A stretch of 64,000 nt of DNA from NCBI RefSeq assembly GCF_900110245.1, contig NZ_FOCZ01000010.1:124001-188000 (forward strand), written 5' to 3'. Below are positions 27,301 to 34,556 of this stretch, piece by piece. The translations under genes were made by a program, and so were the position numbers. This DNA is from Niastella yeongjuensis (GTDB lineage: Bacteria > Bacteroidota > Bacteroidia > Chitinophagales > Chitinophagaceae). Every line of letters begins with the position of its first letter. The first letter of the stretch is position 1. A model generated the notes under the pieces. The model searched no databases, was not told where the DNA came from, and was given only the letters and a program-made list of their open reading frames with translations.

Positions 27301-30300
27301 CAAAGGCGATCTTAATTCCAAAACCACCGCGGTCATTTTCTGTTACCGGTAAATCGAATGAACGGCTGTTCTTATTCAACGTAAAAAAGCTTCTGTCGCT
27401 GATATTATCTTTTTTATTCACTTCATGAATGATAAAGGCATCATCTACTGTAGTGCTTACCTGGTAACTGGCTTTTTCACCGGGTTCTACTGTTGTATTA
27501 CCACTTTCGATGCCACCAGAAGCAAGCGGACTAACAATTGACTGATTGTAAACCTGCACATACCGGATGTCTTTAACTTCCTCGCCATACTTGTCTTTGG
27601 TGATGGCTTCAACAGCATACCAGCCGGGTGTTAAAGGAGAATGATCGAGGGTGAAGGGTTTGCTGTTTGAAGTGGTGTCTGTTTTTTCAACCACCTTTTG
27701 GTCCTTTGCCCATTTAGAAGGATCGTTTTCATCCTTATACACATCATAAGGGAACAGGCTGTAGAATTCATCCTGTGATAAAACAAACTGGTCGGGTTGC
27801 TGCCAAAGCCGGTCTCTGAAGAGGCGGTTGGGCATTTTCAGTTTATGAACAGAAACGGTAACCGTTGTTTTTTCAAACAGGTTGTTGAGGTTGGTGCTGC
27901 TGAGGTGTATTTTATTCAGACTGTCGGCATGAATTGTCTTTGGAAGATCCAGGTTTAATTTTAATGCCTGGTAAGCCACCGATACATTGGTGTTGCCGCT
28001 TCTTGTTTCACCGGCTACATCGGTAACATCAACGGTTACTTCGTAATCGAAGGTGGGTTGACTGCTTTTCGCAACCGTATTATCGGGTATTGCCTTAAAG
28101 CTGATCTTAAATTCGCCTTTGGTATCGGTGGTTACTTCCCCATGCGCTATTTCCATATTCGCTTCACCACGGGGCGGCCAGATCATTTTGCTGTAGCCGC
28201 CATAAAACCAATAAGGCATGTTAGTTCTGCGTACCACCCGGTACTTAACCATAGCGCCATCGATGGAGTTACCAGCATACGCTTTGGCGATACCAGTCAC
28301 CGTTATATCTTCATTTAAACGATAGGTGCCGGTTGGTTTGTTTACCTCAACGAGGAACCTGGGCCGTTTGTATTCTTCTACTGAAATATACTGGTTGCCC
28401 ACTGCTTTTTCATCAGCAAGCCGGAACTGCCCGTTCAACAAACCGGTTGGGATGGTAAACTTGCCTGAATAAGAGCCATATTCATTAGTAGTAACCGATA
28501 TGGAATCTACATGCTGCCCATTAGCATCCCATAAAGAAATGCTGGTTGAAAAATTGGGAACAACGGTGTTCTCTTTTGTTTTGCTATTGGAGTTTATAAC
28601 AATGCCTTTGAAATAGATCGTTTGTCCCGGCCGGTATATAGAGCGGTCGGTAAACAGGAACGCCGTTTTTACGATCTTTTCCTCTTTATCAGGACTTCCG
28701 TCATAGGTATAGTTATAAATGTAATCATCCAGGTACAAATGATCATCGCCATGGGTTATTTGCAGCTGGAAATTATGTTCATCCTTGTTTTGTTTGGGAT
28801 CAAGCTTTACATACCCATGCTCATCAGTAACGCTGTTTTGTCCCTTGTTGTAGGTATACTTACGTTTGATATAGTCGTATGACCGGTACCAGACCTGTAC
28901 CGTGGCTTTTGTCAGCGGCTGGCCGGTTTCGCGGTTCAAAATAAAATAATCGGTGCCTTTGTTGATGTGCGCAATATTTGAAACATAGAAAAATTGAACA
29001 GACATCAGGTTCTCATCCATGGCAAATTGGCCGTTCACGCTGGCGATCAGTGCATATTCACCAATGGGCAATGCATCTACTTTTATTTCTGTGGAATGCT
29101 TCTGGTGGTCTTTGGTATCGGGTAATGACTGGCTGAAACTTTTAATAACCGGTAAAGCCAGCAGGTTTTTCCAATACTCATCAGACCAGTTATTGTCCCC
29201 AAGGGATTCGCGTGTTTTGCGTTCCATTTTTACAATCCTGAAGCTCAGGTTAGTAAAATTGCGGAAATTGATAAGGGTACGGAAGGGTTGACCGGGCACA
29301 TTTACTTTTTCTGTTTGCAGGTCCAGTTCACGGTGCAGTATATCATGCCGCAGATTATAGCAATTGGCTTTTCCTTCACTGTCGTCTTTCTGTGCTATAA
29401 CTTTTTCACAAATACTGATCGCTTTCAAATATTCATCGCGATAAGTTTCTCCCTTCAGGGGATTGTATTGCTGCGCCTGGCTGCTGTGCCACTGGGCCAG
29501 TAAATACCAGGCTTGTGTAGCAGCGGGTATCAGGCCATAATGGGAACCAATTTGTTCAAGCGCTTTTACATACAGGGGTTCTTTGTTCTCTACGGTTGCA
29601 TGATCATGTATGAATTGCAATCTGTCAATGTCCACATCGAGCAAGGCATCGGGTTTGGCATCTGCTGCATGAAACTGCAGCAGGCGTTGGTATAGTTGCA
29701 GGGCTTTGTATTGCAGCGAAACGGTATCACGGGTAGTGAAGGTATGCTGCATGAATTTTTTAGCCTCATCAAATGCAACAGCATCATTTATTTCAAAAGC
29801 AAAGGCGGGTTTGGTAACGTCGCGTTCATCGTTTTTGAAATACTCCAGCGCACGTTGAGCCAGCAGATCGAACAGGGTAGGGCGTAAATACCGCGTGTTG
29901 CCTTTCGTAATAATGGGATCAAACGGCTCCAGCTTTGTTTGTTGTAATAATTTTTCGTTGCTTATAGAGACCAGGTACAATTCACTGATCTTTTTATTAA
30001 AATCGTCGATGGTCCAGGTGGCGAAGTCGTCTTTTTTAAAGTTTACCGTATTGGTACGTCTGTATAATTGCCAGCGGTTCTGTTGAAAATAATTCCAGTA
30101 AGTTTTAGCGGTTATACTTTGCAGCACAGCCCGTACCGGTTCTTTTGCTTCCGCAAGTTCTGCTTCCAGCTGAAGAATGCTTTTTTGAGTTGCGTTTTCT
30201 TCTTTCTGTTGTTGTAATTCTGCCCGGTATAATAGTGCTTTTACTACCTGGGCGTCGTTCCCTTCCTTTTTAGCCTGTGAATAGATTTTATTCACTTCGG

Positions 30301-30448
30301 TAAGGGCCGATTCGGTAAGACCGCTTTGTTGAGCAAGACTGTCAATATGTTTCCACTCTTTGTCGTATGTCTTCATCTTTTGTTGGGCATATGTTGATAA
30401 AAAAATAAAGGCTGTACATACTAACGCTAAAATTCTCTTAAATATCAT
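24344..30448 (-). CDS. Alpha-2-macroglobulin family protein with thioester motif
   Basis: 2034-residue secreted or periplasmic protease trap. The ATG at 30448 gives a clean signal peptide (MIFKRILALVCTAFIFLSTYAQ); the longer frame from 30487 adds 13 residues before it. An N-terminal helical region of about 350 residues is followed by macroglobulin domains (MG2-like TDRSIYRPGQTIYFKGIV near residue 600), the A2M core TQWKWMSLAHTKDLAFG near residue 1290, and the thioester motif Cys-Ala-Glu-Gln at Cys1487 (YPYDCAEQTF), then the all-alpha thioester domain and a C-terminal receptor-binding-like domain. Known bacterial members are paired with PBP1C; no such gene is next to this one. In the phylum these are often outer-membrane linked, but no lipobox is seen here. 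Confidence 0.9.
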   Translation of the reverse strand: MIFKRILALVCTAFIFLSTYAQQKMKTYDKEWKHIDSLAQQSGLTESALTEVNKIYSQAKKEGNDAQVVKALLYRAELQQQKEENATQKSILQLEAELAEAKEPVRAVLQSITAKTYWNYFQQNRWQLYRRTNTVNFKKDDFATWTIDDFNKKISELYLVSISNEKLLQQTKLEPFDPIITKGNTRYLRPTLFDLLAQRALEYFKNDERDVTKPAFAFEINDAVAFDEAKKFMQHTFTTRDTVSLQYKALQLYQRLLQFHAADAKPDALLDVDIDRLQFIHDHATVENKEPLYVKALEQIGSHYGLIPAATQAWYLLAQWHSSQAQQYNPLKGETYRDEYLKAISICEKVIAQKDDSEGKANCYNLRHDILHRELDLQTEKVNVPGQPFRTLINFRNFTNLSFRIVKMERKTRESLGDNNWSDEYWKNLLALPVIKSFSQSLPDTKDHQKHSTEIKVDALPIGEYALIASVNGQFAMDENLMSVQFFYVSNIAHINKGTDYFILNRETGQPLTKATVQVWYRSYDYIKRKYTYNKGQNSVTDEHGYVKLDPKQNKDEHNFQLQITHGDDHLYLDDYIYNYTYDGSPDKEEKIVKTAFLFTDRSIYRPGQTIYFKGIVINSNSKTKENTVVPNFSTSISLWDANGQHVDSISVTTNEYGSYSGKFTIPTGLLNGQFRLADEKAVGNQYISVEEYKRPRFLVEVNKPTGTYRLNEDITVTGIAKAYAGNSIDGAMVKYRVVRRTNMPYWFYGGYSKMIWPPRGEANMEIAHGEVTTDTKGEFKISFKAIPDNTVAKSSQPTFDYEVTVDVTDVAGETRSGNTNVSVAYQALKLNLDLPKTIHADSLNKIHLSSTNLNNLFEKTTVTVSVHKLKMPNRLFRDRLWQQPDQFVLSQDEFYSLFPYDVYKDENDPSKWAKDQKVVEKTDTTSNSKPFTLDHSPLTPGWYAVEAITKDKYGEEVKDIRYVQVYNQSIVSPLASGGIESGNTTVEPGEKASYQVSTTVDDAFIIHEVNKKDNISDRSFFTLNKNSRSFDLPVTENDRGGFGIKIAFVKHNRFYSDDQTFFVPYTNKELTIGYETFRDKTLPGSTEKWKVKISGYKGDKVAAEMLTAMYDASLDQFQPHAWSKPSLFDLYYPARNWESNTCFATVQSLDKYYETNDYESFHKEYDALMDMPEHRVYALLAGGRGGDKRKKESAKIAAAPQMAAAPRAVKDEEISADFSSKNIANDTAKLINDEIAQGENEKKPDAASGIQVRTNLNETAFFFPDLHTDANGNIEFSFTMPEAVTQWKWMSLAHTKDLAFGMDTKTIVTQKDLMVQPNAPRFLREGDHMNFSGKIANLTDKEITGQVQLLLIDATTNQSVDGWFHNVMPNQYFTVPANQTVPVTFNIEIPYQYNKPVTYRLIAKAGDMSDGEEAVLPVVSNRMLVTESLPLPVRGNGTKNFTFEKLLKSGSSETLNNHSLTVEFTTNPAWYAVQALPYLMEYPYDCAEQTFNRYYANALATSIANASPKVKEIFERWRTTDTAALMSNLQKNEELKSVLLEETPWVMQAKNEAQQKRNIALLFDLVRMSNEEVKAISKLHELQSVNGGFTWFKGGADDRYMTQYIMTGVGHLKKLNVNTKNDLLEDMVKKALPYLDDRIKEDYEYMLKHNKGKEDSDYISPIHIQYLYMRSFYPEAGVPGGVFKAYNYYRSQAQKHWVKQSRYMQGMIALSLFRTGDVQTANNIVKSIKENAIHHEEMGMYWKEFTGGYYWYQSPIEIQSVLIETFTEVTKDLTSVNDMKLWLLKQKQTQNWKTTKATADACYALLLQGTDLLTNTPDVTIDLGTTVVRSKDQQQEAGTGYFKKVFDEKQVKPEMGNIKVTVTNTSPPTQAPAAWGAVYWQYFENLDKITSAATPLQLTKKLFVEKNTDRGPVLQPINEGDAIKVGDKVKVRIELRVDRAMEYVHMKDMRAACMEPVNVISQFKWQGGLGYYETTKDASTNFFFGQLPKGTYVFEYPLFVTHTGTFSNGVTTIQCMYAPEFTSHSEGVRVNVE

Positions 30449-30770
30449 TCGCCAAATTTTATACAAGTTAATGAATACTGAAGTCAAGGGATTACACGTT
30501 AGAGCCTGAAGTGACTTGCATACCTGACTTCTGAACTTCAGTAATTCGATGCAAGTTGCCGATAAAATACATATGGCAATTTGTTAAAGTGCTCCCGCCT
30601 GCCGGTTGGCAATAATAGCTAACCTATTGACGTTATTTTATATATAGTAATATTAAATATAAGTAGTTGTGCCATTTAGTTGTGCAACGGAAATACCTGG
30701 TATTTCGTTCTAGGTATATCAAAACTTGTCCCGTTTTACGGGAGCCCTTTATTAGCACAAAACATCCAGT
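30449..30770. promoter_or_regulatory. Divergent intergenic region with nested inverted repeats
   Basis: Lies between the divergent alpha-2-macroglobulin and DUF4476 genes. ACTTGCAT (30514-30521) and ATGCAAGT (30549-30556) are a perfect 8-bp inverted repeat enclosing a smaller CTGAAGT/ACTTCAG pairing. A short CCCGT/ACGGG hairpin lies near 30730. No full TTTG-N19-TAnnTTTG promoter was found on either strand. Confidence 0.4.
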
Positions 30771-31589
30771 ATGAGACAAACGTGTATCCTGATTTTTTCA
30801 ATGGCAGTGGCTTTTTCGTCACATGCACAAGGTTTGAGTAGCCTTAAAAATCCTAATAGTGGTAATAGCCTCTTAAGCATTACCAATTTAAGTGCCGAAG
30901 ATGTAAAGTTTGAGATCGATGGCCAGTTATATGCCGATGCCGGCGTTAACCTGAATATTCAGGGGCTTAGACCAGGCGCTCACCAGGTTGTATTGTATAC
31001 CAGCCAAAAAAGCGGTGGCTTAGCGAGCCTGCGACGTTTTGTTTTGTTCAACAAAGCCGTGGCTATAAAACCGCAATATTATGTTGATATTATTATTAAC
31101 AGGTTTGGCCGTGTAGTGACGGATGAACAATCTTTAGCAAACAATCAATACCAGAATAACCAGGTCATTTGGAGAAACCCTGGTTCGGTTAATGCGCCAC
31201 CGCCACTGCCAGGTGGTCCTGTTCCACCGCCACCACCTCCTCCAAACAATCAGTCGGGTAATGGCTGGCCTCCCCGCAATAATTACAATAATGGAGCACC
31301 CCGACCCATGGACGATAATACCTTTAATTCATTTGTGGAAACGGTGCGGCGGGAAAGTTTCGATGATTCGCGCATGGCTATTGCCAGAGCGGGCATAGAT
31401 CAAAATCTCTTTACATCGAACCAGGCCAAGGCATTGCTTTCGGTATTTTCTTTTGAGGCCAGCAAGCTGGAAATAGCCAAGTATATGTATGGTAAAACCA
31501 TTGATCCCAAGAATTACTTTGTGGTGTACAATGTGTTTACTTTCAGCAAAAGCAAAGAAGAGCTGGCTGAATATGTACGTACTCACTAA
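30771..31589 (+). CDS. Secreted DUF4476 protein
   Basis: 272 residues. Signal peptide MRQTCILIFSMAVAFSSHAQ, a beta-rich N-terminal domain of about 100 residues (SLLSITNLSAEDVKFEIDG...QGLRPGAHQVVLYT), a proline linker near residues 140-165 with nine or more consecutive prolines in GPVPPPPPPPNN, and a C-terminal DUF4476 helical domain from about residue 180 (NTFNSFVETVRRESFDDSRMAIARAG). Function of DUF4476 is not known. The N-terminal part resembles a PEGA-like sandwich only loosely. Confidence 0.85.
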   Translation: MRQTCILIFSMAVAFSSHAQGLSSLKNPNSGNSLLSITNLSAEDVKFEIDGQLYADAGVNLNIQGLRPGAHQVVLYTSQKSGGLASLRRFVLFNKAVAIKPQYYVDIIINRFGRVVTDEQSLANNQYQNNQVIWRNPGSVNAPPPLPGGPVPPPPPPPNNQSGNGWPPRNNYNNGAPRPMDDNTFNSFVETVRRESFDDSRMAIARAGIDQNLFTSNQAKALLSVFSFEASKLEIAKYMYGKTIDPKNYFVVYNVFTFSKSKEELAEYVRTH

Positions 31590-31597
31590 TCCCCAAT

Positions 31598-31651
31598 AAA
31601 AAAACCTTGCAGATATTGCCGGTTGTTGTAACCGGGCAGATCTGCAAGGTT
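31598..31651. terminator. Terminator shared by the DUF4476 gene and sucD
   Basis: ACCTTGCAGAT and ATCTGCAAGGT enclose a second pairing GCCGGTT/AACCGGGC. On the minus strand a seven-T run follows, so it ends sucD efficiently; on the plus strand the tail is weaker. Confidence 0.85.
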
Positions 31652-31672
31652 GTATATGTTTAAGCGGTTCGC

Positions 31673-32545
31673 TTACTTCTTAATGATCTTCGCGATGGTT
31701 GCACCAATATCAGCAGGGCTCGATACTACGGTGATACCACATTCTTCCATGATCTTCATTTTAGCAGCAGCTGTATCATCAGCACCGCCAACGATGGCAC
31801 CAGCGTGGCCCATACGGCGTCCGGGAGGAGCTGTTTGACCGGCAATAAAACCAACTACAGGTTTTTTACCATTTTCTTTATACCAGCGGGCAGCTTCGGC
31901 TTCCATTCCACCACCAATTTCACCGATCATTACTACTGCTTCAGTTTCCGGATCGTTCATAAACATTTCCAGTGCTTCGCGGGTAGTAGTGCCAATGATT
32001 GGGTCGCCACCGATACCAACAGCTGTAGAAACACCCAAACCAGCTTTAGCTACCTGGTCAGAAGCTTCGTAAGTGAGGGTACCAGATTTTGATACGATAC
32101 CGATTTTACCTTTTTTGAAAACGAAACCAGGCATGATACCTACTTTACATTCGCCTGCGGTAATTACACCAGGACAGTTAGGCCCAATGAGACGGGTTTT
32201 AGTGCCTTGCAGGTATAATTTGGCTTTCACCATGTCCTGTACAGGAATACCTTCGGTAATACATACTACCAGTTCAATACCGGCATTAGCGGCTTCCATA
32301 ATCGCATCGGATGCAAAAGCCGGTGGTACAAATATGATAGACACATTAGCCCCGGTTTCCTTAACTGCTTCCGCTACGGTATTAAATACCGGCCTGTCCA
32401 AATGCAATGTGCCCCCTTTGTTTGGTGTAACGCCACCTACTACATTGGTACCATATTCTATCATTTGAGTAGCATGAAAGGTACCTTCTGTGCCGGTGAA
32501 GCCCTGCACCAGGATCTTTGATTGTTTGTTTACTAAAATACTCAT
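31673..32545 (-). CDS. sucD: Succinyl-CoA synthetase alpha subunit
   Basis: 290-residue alpha subunit of the citric-acid-cycle enzyme that converts succinyl-CoA to succinate with nucleoside-triphosphate formation. CoA-binding Rossmann motif [14 protein letters not shown] at the N-terminus; phosphohistidine in GHAGAIVGG near residue 247; [20 protein letters not shown] is the other signature. The beta-subunit gene sucC is not adjacent, so the two subunits are encoded apart. Leader has TATTTTTG (32585-32592) and a CCCGA/TCGGG hairpin. Confidence 0.96.
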   Translation of the reverse strand: MSILVNKQSKILVQGFTGTEGTFHATQMIEYGTNVVGGVTPNKGGTLHLDRPVFNTVAEAVKETGANVSIIFVPPAFASDAIMEAANAGIELVVCITEGIPVQDMVKAKLYLQGTKTRLIGPNCPGVITAGECKVGIMPGFVFKKGKIGIVSKSGTLTYEASDQVAKAGLGVSTAVGIGGDPIIGTTTREALEMFMNDPETEAVVMIGEIGGGMEAEAARWYKENGKKPVVGFIAGQTAPPGRRMGHAGAIVGGADDTAAAKMKIMEECGITVVSSPADIGATIAKIIKK

Positions 32546-32584
32546 CAGCGGAAATATTTAGATTCCCGACATTTATCGGGTCCG

Positions 32585-32592
32585 CAAAAATA
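32585..32592 (-). promoter_or_regulatory. -7 box of sucD
   Basis: TATTTTTG on the minus strand with TTAG 20 bp upstream, 39 nt before the start codon. The leader then contains a short CCCGA/TCGGG hairpin. Confidence 0.55.
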
Positions 32593-32804
32593 GGGGATAA
32601 TAGCTGAATATGCTAATGAGATAATGGCCTAAAGTATCAGGGAATTACCGGCAACGTTGCCGGCCAGCGAACAAGGCGTACAAGGGAGCGATCCGCCGGT
32701 TGTCGGACACGTGCAAGGGTAGTTTAATAGAAAATTAATAACCGGCCCCCAAAAAACAGACCCCGAAAACCGGTAATTGTATTTGCCTGCCGCTTAAAGC
32801 TGTA

Positions 32805-33617
32805 TTAACCTTTTAAGAGTTTGTCCATGTCCCGGTCATTATTGATCTTACCGGTTTGTTCCAGCATGCGCATGTCTTTGGCGTCTTTAAGGAAGTCGGA
32901 GGCGAAAATGAATTCGTTCAGGCGTTCGTTCTTGTTAAAGATGATCTCTTTATTACTGCCTTCCCATTCTTTTTTACCCTGGAACATGAAAATGATATGA
33001 TCGCCGATTTCCATAACGCTGTTCATATCGTGGGTGTTTACAACGGTAGTAATGTCGTATTCGGTAGTGATCTCTTTAACGAGTTTATCAATAACGAGGG
33101 AAGTTTGCGGATCGAGCCCGGAGTTAGGTTCGTCAACAAAAAGATATTTAGGATTTAATACGATGGCACGGGCAATACCCACCCGTTTTTTCATACCACC
33201 ACTGAGTTCGGCGGGGAATTTTCTATTAACGTCCTTCAGTTTTACCCGCTCCAGCACCTCGTTCACCCGCTTTAACTTCTTGGCATATGTATCCTTGGTG
33301 AACATGTTAAGGGGGAACATAACGTTTTGTTCAACCGTTAAACTGTCGAACAACGCCGAACCCTGGAACAACATACCGATCTGCTGGCGGATCTCTTTCT
33401 TTTCCTCGTTGTTCAGTTTATTGAAGTCTTTTTCATTATAGCAGATCTCGCCTTCATCGGGTACCAGCAGGCCCACCATGCTTTTCATAAAAACCGTTTT
33501 ACCGCTACCGCTGGCACCAATAATAAGGTTACACTTACCAGCTTGCATGGTAACGCTGACACCGTTCAATACGGTTCTCTCCCCAAATCCTTTCTTTATG
33601 TTTTTTACTTCAATCAT
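32805..33617 (-). CDS. ABC transporter ATPase, MlaF-like
   Basis: 270-residue ATPase of the Mla/MCE lipid-transport type. Walker A GASGSGKTVF, signature LSGGMKKRVGIARAI, Walker B YLFVDEPNSGLDP (the SGLDPQTS form is typical of MlaF). It follows the MlaE-like permease by 28 bp and the two should form one inner-membrane complex moving phospholipids between membranes. The C-terminal 40 residues (KNERLNEFIFASDFLKDAKDMRML) are helical. No MCE-domain (MlaD) gene follows; the next 259 bp to sucD hold no gene. Confidence 0.88.
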   Translation of the reverse strand: MIEVKNIKKGFGERTVLNGVSVTMQAGKCNLIIGASGSGKTVFMKSMVGLLVPDEGEICYNEKDFNKLNNEEKKEIRQQIGMLFQGSALFDSLTVEQNVMFPLNMFTKDTYAKKLKRVNEVLERVKLKDVNRKFPAELSGGMKKRVGIARAIVLNPKYLFVDEPNSGLDPQTSLVIDKLVKEITTEYDITTVVNTHDMNSVMEIGDHIIFMFQGKKEWEGSNKEIIFNKNERLNEFIFASDFLKDAKDMRMLEQTGKINNDRDMDKLLKG

Positions 33618-33645
33618 GGTTTATGAATTCATAGGTGTTCAACCA

Positions 33646-34386
33646 TTAGTGTAACAATAATGCGGCCAGCACATAATCGGCCCCCAGAATACTCACGCAG
33701 CTTACTACCACGGCTTTGGTGCTCGCCCGGCCAATTTCCAGGGCGCCACCTTCTACATGATACCCGTAGTAGGCTGGGATACTGGAAATAAGAAAGGCAA
33801 AAGTGTAAGCTTTTACCAGGGCGAAGAACACATTATACGGTTGAAAATATTGTAATAATCCTGTTTCATATTGTTGTGGCGACAGAATACCAGCCGTGGT
33901 GGAAGCCAGTTGTCCGCCATAAATACCCAATGCGGCCGAAACTACCACCAGCAATGGGATTACGATAACGGCTGCCAGTATTTTAGGCAACACCAGGTAA
34001 GCTTTGGTATTGATACCCATAATTTCAAGGGCATCAATCTGTTCACTTACGCGCATATTACCAAGTTCACTGGCAATTTTACTGCCTACTACACCTGCCA
34101 GCACAATACATACCAGGGTAGGGGCAAACTCCAAAATAACCGTATCCCGCACAATCTGTGCAACCGTACTCATGGGAATTACAGGGCTCACCAGCTGATA
34201 CGCTGTTTGTAAGGCAGAAACCGCCCCCATGAATGCCGAAATGATGACTACTATACCCAATGAGCCGATCCCAATTTCATTACACTGGTGCATCAGCTCT
34301 TTCCAATACATCTTCATGTTTTCAGGTTTCGAAAACATTCCTTTAATCATCAATAGGTAACGGCCAAACTCAGTAAATAAAGTCAT
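33646..34386 (-). CDS. ABC transporter permease, MlaE-like
   Basis: 246-residue inner-membrane permease. Family features: GSLGIVVIISAFMGAVSALQTAYQL, VLEFAPTLVCIVLAGVVGSKIASELGNMRVSEQIDALEIMGINTKAYLVLPK (the long conserved MlaE block), and a GRASTKAVVVSCVSIL end. The frame runs up to 34470, but the ATG at 34386 (MTLFTEFGRYLLM) fits the family and lies 19 bp after a near-perfect promoter. Operon with the MlaF-like ATPase. Confidence 0.88.
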   Translation of the reverse strand: MTLFTEFGRYLLMIKGMFSKPENMKMYWKELMHQCNEIGIGSLGIVVIISAFMGAVSALQTAYQLVSPVIPMSTVAQIVRDTVILEFAPTLVCIVLAGVVGSKIASELGNMRVSEQIDALEIMGINTKAYLVLPKILAAVIVIPLLVVVSAALGIYGGQLASTTAGILSPQQYETGLLQYFQPYNVFFALVKAYTFAFLISSIPAYYGYHVEGGALEIGRASTKAVVVSCVSILGADYVLAALLLH

Positions 34387-34404
34387 GATTGATAAGCAAT
34401 AATG

Positions 34405-34435
34405 TAAAAGTACGCCTAAACCTCCAAAACGCAAA
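34405..34435 (-). promoter_or_regulatory. Promoter of the MlaEF-like operon
   Basis: On the minus strand TTTG, exactly 19 bp, TACTTTTA: 11 of 12 consensus positions. Supports the start of the permease at 34386. Confidence 0.75.
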
Positions 34436-34469
34436 AGAGGGGGTTTTTGTTGCGGTTTCGAAAAAAGCA

Positions 34470-34516
34470 ACAGGTTTCAGGCAAGGGTAAAAGATTCCCT
34501 GTAACCTGAAACCTGT
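34470..34516. repeat. Intergenic hairpin (ACAGGTTTCAGG family)
   Basis: ACAGGTTTCAGG (34470-34481) and CCTGAAACCTGT (34505-34516) are perfect 12-bp inverted arms. The sequence is shared with the element at 24186-24290. It lies between the MlaE-like gene and malic enzyme. Confidence 0.8.
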
Positions 34517-34525
34517 AACTTCCTC

Positions 34526-34556
34526 CTCTCCGCCAGCTGGCGGACTGGAGAGTGAA
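34526..34556. repeat. Palindrome with TCCGCCAGCTGGCGGA core
   Basis: A perfect 16-bp palindrome (34529-34544) flanked by CTCTCC/GGAGAG. It directly follows the malic enzyme stop on the minus strand. No T-run, so terminator function is uncertain. Confidence 0.6.

Noticed and set aside
34387-34470. Longer start of the MlaE-like permease
   Set aside because: The extension runs through the promoter at 34405-34435 and is not family-like.
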